From Paracoccus everestensis (GTDB lineage Bacteria > Pseudomonadota > Alphaproteobacteria > Rhodobacterales > Rhodobacteraceae), in the NCBI RefSeq assembly GCF_021491915.1, contig NZ_CP090836.1:657001-721000 (forward strand): DNA of 64,000 bases, read 5' to 3'. The notes under the pieces are model-generated. The model saw nothing but the letters and a program-made list of their open reading frames with translations. It was not told the DNA's origin and ran no database searches. Positions within the stretch are counted from its first letter, which is position 1. Every line of letters starts with the position of its first letter. Of this stretch, positions 47,346 to 57,200 are shown piece after piece. The translations under genes were made by a program, and so were the position numbers.

Positions 47346-48230
47346 ATGAAAAGCTATACGCTGCGCGTCACCTGCGCCTCGACCCGCGGGATCGTGGCGG
47401 CCATCTCGGGCTATCTGGCCGGGCACGACTGCAACATCACCGACAGCGCGCAGTTCGATGACACGGAAACCGGCCGTTTCTTCATGCGCGTCAGCTTCCG
47501 ATCCGAAGGAACGGCAGCCCTGGGCCAGTTGCAGCAGGGCATCGCACCCATCGCCGAACGCTTCGGAATGGAGGCCGAGTTCAGCGACGACGCTGTGAAG
47601 AAGAAAGTCGTCATCATGGTCAGCCGTTTCGGGCACTGCCTGAACGACCTTTTGTATCGCTGGCGGATCGGCGCGCTGCCCATCGACATCGTGGCGGTGA
47701 TTTCCAACCACATGGATTACCAAAAGGTCGTGGTGAACCATGACCTGCCCTATTACTGCGTCAACGTGACCAAGGAAAACAAGGCTCAGGCCGAGGCCGA
47801 GCAGATGCGCATTGTCCGCGACGCTGGCGCGGAGCTGATCGTGCTGGCGCGATATATGCAGGTGCTGTCGGATCAGATGTGCCAGGCCATGTCGGGGCGG
47901 ATCATCAACATCCACCATTCGTTCCTGCCGTCGTTCAAGGGCGCCAACCCCTACAAGCAGGCCTACGAGCGCGGCGTGAAGCTGATCGGGGCGACCAGCC
48001 ATTACGTGACCGCCGACCTGGACGAAGGCCCGATCATCGAACAGGACACCGTGCGCGTCACACACGCCCAGTCGCCGGGCGACTATGTGTCGCTGGGCCG
48101 CGATGTCGAGGCGCAGGTTCTGGCCCGCGCCGTCCACGCCCATATCCACGGGCGCGTCTTCTTGAACGGCGACAAGACCGTGGTCTTCCCCCCGTCGCCC
48201 GGCAGCTATGTCAGCGAACGGATGGGATAA
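47346..48230 (+). CDS. purU: Formyltetrahydrofolate deformylase
   Basis: PurU releases formate from 10-formyltetrahydrofolate and balances the one-carbon pool. The 294 residues have an N-terminal ACT domain (YTLRVTCASTRGIVAAISGYL), then a formyltransferase-like domain with VIMVSRFGHCLNDLLYRW, NIHHSFLPSFKGANPYKQA and SHYVTADLDEGPIIEQD. The catalytic Asn-His-Asp set is consistent with INIHHSF and LDEGP. The start is the ATG at 47346, matching the family N terminus. folD, another one-carbon gene, is 13 kb away. Confidence 0.95.
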   Translation: MKSYTLRVTCASTRGIVAAISGYLAGHDCNITDSAQFDDTETGRFFMRVSFRSEGTAALGQLQQGIAPIAERFGMEAEFSDDAVKKKVVIMVSRFGHCLNDLLYRWRIGALPIDIVAVISNHMDYQKVVVNHDLPYYCVNVTKENKAQAEAEQMRIVRDAGAELIVLARYMQVLSDQMCQAMSGRIINIHHSFLPSFKGANPYKQAYERGVKLIGATSHYVTADLDEGPIIEQDTVRVTHAQSPGDYVSLGRDVEAQVLARAVHAHIHGRVFLNGDKTVVFPPSPGSYVSERMG

Positions 48231-48236
48231 GTTGAA

Positions 48237-48305
48237 GGGGGCTTTGCGCCCCCGTCACGCTGACGCGCGACTCCCCCGCAGGATATTTCAGCCAAGGCAA
48301 AGCGG
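48237..48305 (+). repeat. Dispersed GGATATTT intergenic repeat, copy d
   Basis: GGGGGC-TTTGC-GCCCCC hairpin (48237-48253), a spacer, CCCCC, GGATATTT at 48281-48288, then CAGCCAAGGCAAAG. It follows the purU stop in sense orientation, and the IS630 element begins 16 bases later. Confidence 0.7.
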
Positions 48306-48333
48306 CGAAACCTTTTCTTAGAGCGCGTTGCGT

Positions 48334-48864
48334 CTAATCGGTTTCATATCCGGCGGCTTTGAAGAAATTGTAGCATTCCTCATCGGTGAAAAGATCGCAG
48401 ACCTGCCCGACGGCGTGCCAGAGAGCCTCGTAGGTTCGCGCGGCGGCTCTCCGGATCAGGGCCTTGAGCTTTGCGAAGGCCATCTCGATCGGGTTCAGAT
48501 CCGGACTGTAGGGAGGCAAGAACAAGAACCACGCGCCAACGGCGCTCATAGTCGCCGCTGCCTTGGGACTCTTGTGCGATGACAGGTTATCCAGAATGAT
48601 CACATCGCCGGGTCGCAGTGTCGGGGCCAGTTGGGTTTCGACATAGAGCTCGAACAGTTCGCGGTTCATGGCACCGTCGATCACCCAGGGCGCATCCAGC
48701 CGGTCATGGCGCAGGGCGGCGATGAAGGTCTGGGTGTTCCAGTGGCCGAAGGGCGCATGGTCGACAAGGCGCGCGCCTTTTGGAGACCATCCGGTGGTCT
48801 TGGCCATGTTCGTCTTCAGCGACGTCTCGTCGATGAAACCAAGGCGCGTCAACGCGCTGCGCAT
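48334..48864 (-). CDS. IS630 transposase, DDE catalytic part (second frame)
   Basis: The 176 residues from the first ATG carry the DDE triad: GFIDETSLKTNM, VIILDNLSSHKS and YSPDLNPIEMAF. The frame is open further upstream (KDLQALEQKRPEIRQARHIWI), right up to the A7 run at 48943-48949 where the first frame leaves phase. It is therefore probably made as a fusion with the N-terminal frame by slippage, not from ATG 48864. If slippage does not occur, the element is inactive. Confidence 0.85.
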   Translation of the reverse strand: MRSALTRLGFIDETSLKTNMAKTTGWSPKGARLVDHAPFGHWNTQTFIAALRHDRLDAPWVIDGAMNRELFELYVETQLAPTLRPGDVIILDNLSSHKSPKAAATMSAVGAWFLFLPPYSPDLNPIEMAFAKLKALIRRAAARTYEALWHAVGQVCDLFTDEECYNFFKAAGYETD

Positions 48865-48910
48865 GAACGGTTGGCGTCGTGTGATCCAGATATGGCGTGC
48901 CTGCCGGATC

Positions 48911-49291
48911 TCAGGCCGCTTCTGCTCGAGGGCTTGCAGGTCTTTTTTTGTGTGTCAGCCCGAGACCGCGCAAAAACCGCCAAACCGAGACACGGTGAAT
49001 GGCGATGCCGTGATGATCCGCAAGTTCGCCGACCAGGTCGTTCAGCGTCAGATCGGGCTTCGCCTTCATGCGCGCGGTGATCCAGTCCCCCACACCAACC
49101 AATTTGCCATGACCACCACCATGGCCTTGGGCACGCGGAGCTAACCCGCCCGTCTCGCGCTTCAGGATCACCATGTCGTTGACGAACTTCACCGAAACCC
49201 GGAACCGCGCAGCGGCTGAACGGTGCGAGTTCCCTTCCTCCACAAACGCCACAACGCGCTCTCGGAGCGCCATAGGATGCGGTCTGCCCAT
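48911..49291 (-). CDS. IS630 transposase, N-terminal DNA-binding part (first frame)
   Basis: The 126 residues have a helix-turn-helix start (ALRERVVAFVEEGNSHRSAAARFRVS cut here in two helices around residues 7-32) and a second winged-helix unit ending WRFLRGLGLTHKK, after which the frame reads a short unrelated tail to a stop at 48911. Deleting one A from the A7 run at the HKK codons puts it in phase with the DDE frame. GGAGGG lies before the ATG at 49291. Confidence 0.85.
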   Translation of the reverse strand: MGRPHPMALRERVVAFVEEGNSHRSAAARFRVSVKFVNDMVILKRETGGLAPRAQGHGGGHGKLVGVGDWITARMKAKPDLTLNDLVGELADHHGIAIHRVSVWRFLRGLGLTHKKRPASPRAEAA

Positions 49292-49398
49292 ATCATCCCT
49301 CCACCTGTCATGCAGGCAGGGAATCACAGATCAAGCCACAGGGGTATCCTGAATCGGGAAAGCCGCAATACGCTCTAATCCGTCTGCGTTATCAGAGG

Positions 49399-49428
49399 CT
49401 TACGGTACAGGCGGGGACGCCGATGACC
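49399..49428 (-). repeat. Second block shared by repeat copies e and f (copy e)
   Basis: A 30-base stretch that matches 60960-60989 at 28 of 30 bases on the minus strand, including GCCTGTACCGTAAG. It lies 22 bases from the IS630 end and downstream of the BMP operon. Confidence 0.7.
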
Positions 49429-49441
49429 GTCCAAGGCAAAG

Positions 49442-49469
49442 CGCCCCGGTTCCTTTCGGAATCGGGGCG
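49442..49469 (-). terminator. Possible terminator hairpin after the BMP operon
   Basis: CGCCCCG.TTCC-GAAA-GGAA.CGGGGCG: a long stem with one mismatch and a GAAA loop, then CTTTGCCTTGG on the minus strand. It lies inside repeat copy e; the T-run is weak. Confidence 0.5.
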
Positions 49470-49484
49470 TCATGGCTTTTGCCT

Positions 49485-49524
49485 TGGTCGAGATATCCCG
49501 GGGGACCGGGGGCAGCGCCCCCGG
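49485..49524 (-). repeat. Dispersed GGATATTT intergenic repeat, copy e
   Basis: Minus strand: CCGGGGGC-GCT-GCCCCCGG hairpin (49506-49524), C-run, GGATATCT (one mismatch, 49491-49498), then CGACCAAGGCAAAAG. It starts right after the BMP gene stop in sense orientation. Confidence 0.65.
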
Positions 49525-49529
49525 CTTTC

Positions 49530-50609
49530 TTATTGCGGCAGTTCCGCGTTGATCCCTTCCACGAAGAAGTTCATCCCCGACAGTTCCTCGTCCGTGGCCA
49601 CCTGACCCTCGGCCAGCCAGGCCGAACCGTCCGCCTTGTTCAGCGGGCCGGTGAAGGGGTGGTATTCGCCTGCGCCGATATTGTCGCGCAGGGTCTCGGC
49701 CTCGGCCTTGACTTCGGCGGGGACAGCCTCGGTGATCTCGCCGATGGCAACGATGCCGTCGCCGATGCCGCCCCAGACGGCCTCGGGCTGCCATGTGCCG
49801 TCCAGGACGCGGCCCACGCTTTTGACGTAATGCGCAGCCCAGTTGTTATAGACCGAGGACACCCGCGGTGTCGGCGCGAAGGATGCCATGTCGGCGGCCT
49901 GGCCAAAGCCGATCTTGCCCTGTTGCTGCAACTGCGCCAGCGGCGCGGTCGAGTTGGTGTGCTGCAGGATCACGTCCACGCCTTCGGCCATCAGGGCGTT
50001 GGCGGCGTCGGCCTCCTTGGCGGGGTCGAACCAGGTATAGGCCCAGACCACGCGCATCTCGACGTCCGGGTTCACCTTCTTGGCGTGGATATAGGCCGAG
50101 TTGATGCCCTGGATCACCTCGGGGATCGGAAAGGTCGCAATATAGCCGATCTTGTTCGACTGGGTCATGCGGCCCGCGATGGTCCCGGTGACGGCCCGGC
50201 CCTCATAGAAGCGGCCGTCATAGGTACCCACGTTCTCGGTGCGCTTGTAGCCGGTGTTGTGTTCGAACTTGATGTCGGGGAACTTGGCCGCGACGTTGAT
50301 GACCGCGTCCATATAGCCGAAGCTGGTCGCATAGATCACGTCGTTGCCCGCAAGCGCCAACTGGGTCAGCGCGCGTTCGGCATCGACGCCTTCCGGGACG
50401 CTTTCCAGATAGGTGGTTTCCACCCGGTCGCCGAATTCCTCCTCGACCGCAAGGCGGCCCTGGTCGTGCTGATAGGTCCAGCCGCCGTCACTGACCGGGC
50501 CGACATAGATGAAGCCGACCTTCAGCGGCTCGTCTTGGGCCCAGGCGGGCAGGGCAAGGCTGATCGTCGTCATGGCGGCGACGCTGGCGATAAGCTGTCT
50601 GCGGTTCAT
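49530..50609 (-). CDS. BMP-family ABC transporter substrate-binding protein
   Basis: The 359-residue protein has a signal peptide (MNRRQLIASVAAMTTISLALPAWAQ) and the BMP/PnrA fold: LKVGFIYVGPVSDGGWTY, ERALTQLALAGNDVIYATSFG, KIGYIATFPIPEVIQGINS. The region Asp-Gly-Gly-Trp-Thr-Tyr matches the family's nucleoside-contact start. BMP proteins bind nucleosides or purine-like ligands. GAGGGAAC precedes the ATG. It is the last gene of a four-gene importer operon. Confidence 0.93.
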   Translation of the reverse strand: MNRRQLIASVAAMTTISLALPAWAQDEPLKVGFIYVGPVSDGGWTYQHDQGRLAVEEEFGDRVETTYLESVPEGVDAERALTQLALAGNDVIYATSFGYMDAVINVAAKFPDIKFEHNTGYKRTENVGTYDGRFYEGRAVTGTIAGRMTQSNKIGYIATFPIPEVIQGINSAYIHAKKVNPDVEMRVVWAYTWFDPAKEADAANALMAEGVDVILQHTNSTAPLAQLQQQGKIGFGQAADMASFAPTPRVSSVYNNWAAHYVKSVGRVLDGTWQPEAVWGGIGDGIVAIGEITEAVPAEVKAEAETLRDNIGAGEYHPFTGPLNKADGSAWLAEGQVATDEELSGMNFFVEGINAELPQ

Positions 50610-50637
50610 GTGTTCCCTCTCTGATGAACCCGGCGCA

Positions 50638-51528
50638 TCAGCGCAGGGCGTGAAAATCCTGCCCCAGCGATCCGGGGGCGGTGCCGCCCGCGCGGCGGCT
50701 GAATTTTTGGCGCGCCGAAATCGCCACCAGCACGATGATCGTGGCCAGATAGGGCGCCATCGACAGCAGTTGCACCGGCACCCGCACGCCTGCCGCCTGC
50801 AGGCGCAGTTGCAGCACGGTGACGCCGCCGAAAAGCCAGGCTCCGGCCAGAACGCCCGGTGCCGTCCAGTTGGAAAAGACCACGATGGCAAGCGCGATCC
50901 AGCCCGCGCCGGCGGTCATCCCTTCGGTCCATTGCAGCACGGTCGCGACCGAGATGAAGGCCCCGCCGATCCCCGCCATGGCCCCGCCAAAGGCGATTGC
51001 GGCAAGGCGCACCCGCCGCACGTCATAGCCAAGCGCATGGGCCGCGTCGTGGTTTTCCCCCACGCCGCGCAGGATCAGCCCTGCGCGCGACCGGTTCAGG
51101 AACCACCAGATCGCGGGCACCATCGCCAGCCCCAGCCAGACGATCCAGTTGAGGCCCAGCGGCCCGGCGGTCATCGTGGGTGCCCTCACCCCCTCGACCG
51201 GCTTGCCGAACAGCGCGGCAAGGCCCAAGCCGAACAGGGTCAGCGCCAAGCCGGATGCGACCTGGTTCGACATCAGGAACTGCGTCAGGATCGTGAAGGG
51301 CAGGGCGACCAGTGCCCCCGCCAGCGCCGCCACGGCAAAGCCAAGGAAGGCATTGCCGCTGTAATAGGCAGTGGCAAAGCCCGACAGGGCGCCCACGATC
51401 ATCATCCCCTCGACCCCGAGGTTCAGGACGCCCGCGCGTTCTACGACCAGTTCGCCCAAGGCGGCGAACAGGATCGGGGTCGATGCGGACAGAAGCAGCA
51501 GGAACAGGGCTATGGGGTCGATCATCAT
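50638..51528 (-). CDS. ABC transporter permease (nucleoside type, second)
   Basis: The 296-residue membrane protein begins MMIDPIALFLLLLSASTPIL and has GELVVERAGVLNLGVEGMM, the signature of the branched-chain-type permease fold used by BMP importers, then RAVGENHDAAHALGYDV-like RGVGENHDAAHALGYDV. About eight to nine membrane segments are present. It overlaps the first permease gene by 4 bases. It precedes the BMP gene by 28 bases. Confidence 0.92.
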   Translation of the reverse strand: MMIDPIALFLLLLSASTPILFAALGELVVERAGVLNLGVEGMMIVGALSGFATAYYSGNAFLGFAVAALAGALVALPFTILTQFLMSNQVASGLALTLFGLGLAALFGKPVEGVRAPTMTAGPLGLNWIVWLGLAMVPAIWWFLNRSRAGLILRGVGENHDAAHALGYDVRRVRLAAIAFGGAMAGIGGAFISVATVLQWTEGMTAGAGWIALAIVVFSNWTAPGVLAGAWLFGGVTVLQLRLQAAGVRVPVQLLSMAPYLATIIVLVAISARQKFSRRAGGTAPGSLGQDFHALR

Positions 51529-52601
51529 GCCGTGGCCCTTCTGGTGATGCGGTAACGGGTCAACAGGTCGAAGCCCAGAAGGAAGAACAGAAGCATCCCC
51601 TGGAAGACCTGCACGGTCGCGGCGGGCAGGTTCATCGTCAGCTGCGCCAATTCCCCGCCGATATAGGTCAATGCCAGCAGCAGCCCCGCCAGCAGGATGC
51701 CCACGGGGTGCAACCGGCCCAGGAAGGCCACGATGATCGCGGTGAAGCCATAGCCGACGCCGACCTTGTCGGTGATCTGGCCCGCCGGGCCCGCGACCTC
51801 GAACAGTCCCGCCATCCCGGCAAGCGCGCCCGAGAGGCCCAGGCAGAAGGCCACCAGCGTCTGGGGCTTCACGCCAGCAAAGCGCGCGGCGCGGGGGGCG
51901 ATGCCTGCCGCGCGGATGTGGAAGCCACGGATATGGCGCGACATCAGGAACCATGTCGCCAGCACGGCTGCGGCGGCCGCGACCACGCCCCAATGCGCGC
52001 CGGTCCCGGCGATCAGTTCCGGGTTCGAGGCGGCGGGATATTGCTGCAGGTTGCGCGATCCAGGCATCCCGAAGCCCTCGGGGTTTTTCATTGGCCCGAA
52101 GGCCATCCAGGCGGCGATGCGCTGCGCGACATAGACCAGCATCAGCGACACCAGGATCTCGGACGCGCCGAACCAGTTGCGCAGCAGGGCCGGGATCATG
52201 CCCCAGGCCCAGCCGCCCAGTGCGCCCGCGATCACCATGGCGGGGAAGATCCACATCTCGGGCGCGGGATAGGCGGCAAGGGCGACGGCGGCGCCGGTGA
52301 TGGCGCCGATGATGTATTGCCCCTCGGCCCCGATGTTCCAGATGCCTGCGCGAAAGCCCACGGCAAGGCCCGAGGCGATCAGGATCAGGGGCGCGGCCTT
52401 GACCAGAAGCTGGGGGCGGGAATAGCCGGCGGCAGGCCCGAACAGCGGATCCCAGAAGATGGTGCGGATCGCGGCCACCGGGTCATAGCCCATGATCGCG
52501 AACAAAAGCCCGCCCGCCAGCATTGTGGCCACCACCGCCATGACCGGAGTCGCGATCTGCCAGAGGGCCGAGGTTTCAGTGCGCGGGACAAGGCGGATCA
52601 T
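51525..52601 (-). CDS. ABC transporter permease (nucleoside type, first)
   Basis: The 358-residue membrane protein has GLAVGFRAGIWNIGAEGQYIIGA, the YufP/NupP-type signature, and LVSLMLVYVAQRI followed by a conserved loop with GIAPRAARFAGV. Eight to ten membrane segments are likely. It overlaps the ATPase gene (4 bases) and the second permease (4 bases), so all are translated in tandem. The substrate is inferred to be a nucleoside from the BMP partner. Confidence 0.92.
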   Translation of the reverse strand: MIRLVPRTETSALWQIATPVMAVVATMLAGGLLFAIMGYDPVAAIRTIFWDPLFGPAAGYSRPQLLVKAAPLILIASGLAVGFRAGIWNIGAEGQYIIGAITGAAVALAAYPAPEMWIFPAMVIAGALGGWAWGMIPALLRNWFGASEILVSLMLVYVAQRIAAWMAFGPMKNPEGFGMPGSRNLQQYPAASNPELIAGTGAHWGVVAAAAAVLATWFLMSRHIRGFHIRAAGIAPRAARFAGVKPQTLVAFCLGLSGALAGMAGLFEVAGPAGQITDKVGVGYGFTAIIVAFLGRLHPVGILLAGLLLALTYIGGELAQLTMNLPAATVQVFQGMLLFFLLGFDLLTRYRITRRATA

Positions 52602-54118
52602 AGGTGGGCCACCTCCATCCCGTGGGCGCCGCCCAGCATCAGGCCGATCTGGTCCAGGGTCAGCCCATCTGTTGGGACGGGGGCGGAAAGGCGGCCTTCG
52701 TTCAGCGCGCAGAAACGGTCGGAAAGTTCCAATATCTCGTCCAGGTCTTGGGAAATCACGATCACGCCCGCGCCCTTGCTCGCCAGATCCAGCAGCGACT
52801 GGCGCACGGCTGCGGCAGCGCCCGCATCGACACCCCAGGTGGGCTGGTTCACCACCAGCACGCGGGGGGCCTGCATCACCTCTCGGCCGATGACGAATTT
52901 CTGCAGGTTGCCGCCGGAAAGGGCCTTGGCGGCGGTGCCGGGGCTGGGGGTGCGGACGTCAAAGGCGCGGATCACGTCCTGCGCAAAGGCACGGGCGGCG
53001 GCGCGGTCGATCAGCCCCATGCGGACCAACCCCTTGCGCGCGCCCGCCGTCAGCAGGGTGTTGTCGGTCAGGCTGAAGTCGGGAACGGCGGCGTGGCCCA
53101 ACCGATCTTCGGGTGCGGCCAGAAGGCCCGCACAGCGCCGCGCCTCGGGGCCGAGGCGGGACAGGTCGGCCCCTTCCAGCAGGATCGTGCCGGGTGCGCT
53201 GCGCATCTCGCCCGACAGGGCCGCCAGCAATTCGTCCTGGCCGTTGCCCGCGACCCCGCCGATGCCCAGGATCTCGCCCGCGCGCAGGGTCAGGGCGACG
53301 GATTTGAGCGCCGTGCCTTCCGCCGTGGGGGCGGGCAGGGACAAGCCCTTGACCTGCAACAGGACCTCGCCCGCTTGCCGTCCGCTGCGATCGATGGGGC
53401 GCATTTCGCCGCCCACCATCATCGCGGCTAGCGTCCGGGCCGAATGGGCGCGCGGATCGCAACTGTCCACCACCCGGCCATGGCGCAGGATCGTGGCGCG
53501 GTCGCAATGGGTGCGGATTTCTTCCAGCTTGTGGCTGATGTACAGGATCGCGGTGCCCTGGTCCGCCAGCTTGCGCAGGGTCGCGAACAGCAGTTCGGCC
53601 TCTTGCGGGGTCAGGACGCTGGTCGGTTCGTCCATGATCAGCAGGCGCGGGTTCTGCAGCAGGCAGCGGATGATTTCCACCCGCTGGCGTTCGCCCGCGG
53701 ACAGGGTGACGACGCGGCGCGCGGGGTTCAGGGGCAGGCCGAAGTCGTGGCTAACCTGCGCGATCCGGGCGGACAGCTCGCGCCGGGGCGGCGGGTTCTC
53801 CATCCCAAGGGCGATGTTTTCCGCGACCGTCAGGGCGTCGAACAGCGAAAAATGCTGGAACACCATCGCCACGCCGGCCGACCGTGCGGCGCGGGGGTCA
53901 GTCGGCTGGTGCGGCTGCCCGTTCAGCAGCATTTCCCCATCGTCCGGGCGGATCAGGCCATAGATCATCTTGACCAGCGTCGATTTGCCCGCGCCGTTTT
54001 CGCCCAGCAGGGCGTGGATTTCCCCCGTTGCGACCGCAAAGGACACATCGTCATTGGCGCGGACGCCGGGATAGGATTTGCCGATCCCCCTGGCCCGGAA
54101 AACTGCCGCGTCGGTCAA
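52598..54118 (-). CDS. ABC transporter ATP-binding protein (double cassette, nucleoside type)
   Basis: The 506 residues contain two cassettes. The first has GENGAGKST, TLSAGERQR and MDEPTSVLTPQE; the second has degenerate Walker A GVAGNGQDE and signature ALSGGNLQKFVIGREV with NQPTWGVD. This is the YufO/RbsA-like arrangement of BMP importers. The start is TTG at 54118 with AAGGGGAC seven bases upstream. It is the first gene of the operon and divergent from dnaE (97 bases between starts). Confidence 0.93.
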   Translation of the reverse strand: MTDAAVFRARGIGKSYPGVRANDDVSFAVATGEIHALLGENGAGKSTLVKMIYGLIRPDDGEMLLNGQPHQPTDPRAARSAGVAMVFQHFSLFDALTVAENIALGMENPPPRRELSARIAQVSHDFGLPLNPARRVVTLSAGERQRVEIIRCLLQNPRLLIMDEPTSVLTPQEAELLFATLRKLADQGTAILYISHKLEEIRTHCDRATILRHGRVVDSCDPRAHSARTLAAMMVGGEMRPIDRSGRQAGEVLLQVKGLSLPAPTAEGTALKSVALTLRAGEILGIGGVAGNGQDELLAALSGEMRSAPGTILLEGADLSRLGPEARRCAGLLAAPEDRLGHAAVPDFSLTDNTLLTAGARKGLVRMGLIDRAAARAFAQDVIRAFDVRTPSPGTAAKALSGGNLQKFVIGREVMQAPRVLVVNQPTWGVDAGAAAAVRQSLLDLASKGAGVIVISQDLDEILELSDRFCALNEGRLSAPVPTDGLTLDQIGLMLGGAHGMEVAHL

Positions 54119-54215
54119 ACTTTGTCCCCTTGGTCAAATCCTTACCCATGCTTATCGCGCAAGTGACGCCAAGGGCAATTGCGCTGTTTCGGCAGGTTGC
54201 GATAGATGTCTGACC

Positions 54216-57200
54216 ATGCCCGCGAAAAATCCCCGATTCATCCATCTCCGCACACATTCCGAACATTCGCTGCTGGAAGGTGCCATTCCTGTGGGCAAGC
54301 TGCCCGGTCTGGCCGCGGATGCGGGGATGCCCGCCGTGGCGCTGACCGACACGAACGCCATGTTCGCGGCGCTGGAATTCAGCGTGAAGGCGATGGACAA
54401 GGGCGTCCAGCCGATCATCGGCTGCCAGATCACCCTGCAGGACGGGGCGACGGGGCCGGTGGTCCTTCTGGTGCAGAATCAGGCAGGCTGGCTGAACCTG
54501 ATGGCGCTGTCGTCCTGTCTTTACCTGCGCGACGGCGGCGCGCTGCCCCATGTCACCGTCGATGAACTGTGCAAGCACGCCGAGGGCCTGATCTGCCTGA
54601 CCGGCGGTCCGACTGGGCCGCTGGCCTGCCTGATCGCCCAAGGGCAGCGCGACAAGGCCGATGCCCTGGCCGACCGGCTGGCCGCGGCCTTTCCGACCCG
54701 GCTTTATGTCGAACTCCAGCGCCACCCTGGCGAGAACGGCCAACTGATGCCCGCCGAGGCCGCGTCCGAGGCCGGGCTGATCGAGCTGGCCTATGCGAAG
54801 TCGCTGCCGCTGGTCGCCACGAACGACGTTTATTTCCCCAAGGCCTCGATGTTCGAGGCCCATGACGCGCTGATCTGCATCGCCGAAAAGGCCTATGTGG
54901 ACCAGTCCCAGCCCCGCCGCCGCCTGACGCCGCAGCATTACTTCAAGTCGGCCGAGGAAATGGCCGTGCTGTTCGCCGACCTGCCCGAAGCCCTGGACAA
55001 CACCGTCGAGATCGCCCGCCGCTGCGCCTTTGCCGTCAAGAAGCACGCCCCGATCCTGCCCAGATTCGCGGATGACGAGGTCAGCGAATTGCGCCGCCAG
55101 GCCCGCGAAGGGCTGGAACGGCGGCTGAAGGTCATTTCCCATGCAGTAAGCGTCCAGGAATACCACGACCGCCTGGATTTCGAACTGGGCATCATCGAGC
55201 AGATGGGTTTCCCCGGCTATTTCCTGATCGTGGCGGACTTCATCGGCTGGGCGAAGCAGCACGACATCCCGGTGGGGCCGGGGCGGGGGTCGGGCGCGGG
55301 GTCGCTGGTGGCCTATGCCCTGTCGATCACGGACCTGGATCCGCTGCGCTATTCGCTGCTGTTCGAACGCTTCCTGAACCCGGAACGCGTGTCCATGCCC
55401 GACTTCGACATCGACTTCTGCATGGACCGGCGCGAGGAAGTGATCCGCTATGTCCAGGGCAAATACGGGGCCGACAAGGTGGGCCAGATCATCACCTTTG
55501 GTGCGCTGCTGTCAAAGGCCGCCGTACGCGACGTGGGCCGCGTGTTGCAGATGCCCTTCGGCCAGGTGGACCGCCTGTCCAAGATGATCCCCCTGGAAGG
55601 CGTGAAGCCCGTCAGCATCGCCAAGGCCCGCGCGGACGAACCCCGCCTGCGCGAAGCCGCCAAGGAGGAGGTCGTCAAGCGCCTGCTGGATTATGCCGAG
55701 CAGCTTGAAGGGCTGTACCGCAACGCCTCCACCCATGCGGCGGGCGTGGTGATCGGCGACCGGCCGCTGGACCAGCTTGTGCCGCTGTACCGCGACCCGG
55801 CCTCGGACATGCCGGCCACGCAGTTCAACATGAAATGGGTCGAGGCCGCCGGGCTGGTCAAGTTCGACTTCCTGGGCCTCAAGACGCTGACGGTGATCCA
55901 GAACGCGGTGGACCTGATCAATGGCGGCGGGCGTCCGCTGCACGTCGCGGCGGACGGGCGGGTGCTTTACGATCCGGCGCCGGGGACGGAGAACCAGATC
56001 AACCTGATCCCCCTGGACGACAAGGCGACCTATGACCTGTTTGCCAGCGCCAAGACGGTTGCGGTGTTCCAGGTGGAATCCAGCGGCATGATGGACGCGC
56101 TCCGGCGCATGAAGCCCACCTGCATCGAGGACATCGTGGCGCTTGTGGCGCTGTATCGTCCCGGCCCGATGGAGAACATCCCGACCTATTGCGAGGTCAA
56201 GAACGGGCTGCGGGAACTGGAATCGCTCCATCCCAGCATCGACCCCATCCTGGCGGAAACCCAGGGCATCGTCGTCTATCAGGAACAGGTGATGCAGATC
56301 GCGCAGGTCATGGCGGGATACAGCCTTGGCGGCGCCGACCTGTTGCGCCGCGCGATGGGCAAGAAGATCGCCAGCGAGATGGCCAAGGAGCGTCCGAAGT
56401 TCGTCGATGGCGCGGTGGCAAACGGGGTGGATCCCAAGAAGGCGGGCGAGGTTTTCGACCTGCTGGAGAAATTCGCCAACTATGGCTTCAACAAGTCGCA
56501 CGCGGCGGCCTATGCCGTGGTCAGTTATCAGACCGCTTGGCTCAAGGCGAACCACCCGGTCGAGTTCATGGCCGCAGTGATGAACTGCGACATCCACCTG
56601 ACCGACAAGCTGGCGATCTACAAGCGCGAATGCGACCGTATGAGCATTGCCATCGTGCCGCCTTGCGTGAACCGATCTGCCCCCACCTTCAGCGTGCGCG
56701 AAGGCCGCATCCATTACGCGCTGGGCGCGCTGAAGGGCGTCGGCGTCGAGGCGATGAAGCTGATCCACGAGGCCCGCGGCGACCTGCCCTTCCGCGACAT
56801 CCATGACCTTGCACGCCGCGTGGACATGAAGCGCGTGGGCAAGCGCCCACTGGAAATGCTGGCCCGCGCGGGCGCCTTCGACGTGCTGGACGACAACCGC
56901 GCCCGCGTGGTCAAGGGTCTGGACGCGCTGTGCGCCTGGTCGGCGGCGGTGCAGGACCAGGCGGCCTCCAGCCAGACCTCGCTGTTCGGCGGGGGCGAGG
57001 ATCTGCCGCCACCGCGCGCGCCCATCACCGGCGTCTGGCTGCCCACCGAAAAGCTGGCCGAGGAACACAAGGCCGTGGGTTTCTATCTGTCGGGCCATCC
57101 CCTGGACGATTACTTGCCCGCCTTGAAGCGCAAGAAGGTGATGACCCTGGCCGAGATCAGCCAGGAGGCCTTGGGCGGCCCATTGGTCGCCAGCATCGCG

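Larger units (their letters stand above)
48321..49375 (-). mobile_element. IS630-family insertion sequence, 1055 bp
   Basis: Ends GAGCGCGTTGCG (48321-48332) and, reverse complemented, GAGCGTATTGCG (49364-49375): 12-base inverted repeats, 10 identical. TA dinucleotides at 48319-48320 and 49376-49377 fit the TA target duplication of IS630/Tc1-type elements. Two overlapping transposase frames lie inside on the minus strand. It sits between two convergent copies of the intergenic repeat. Confidence 0.85.

Noticed and set aside
50638-52254. 538-codon frame as a long permease
   Set aside because: Its first 242 codons overlap the other permease in another frame; the real start is at 51528, with a 4-base overlap.
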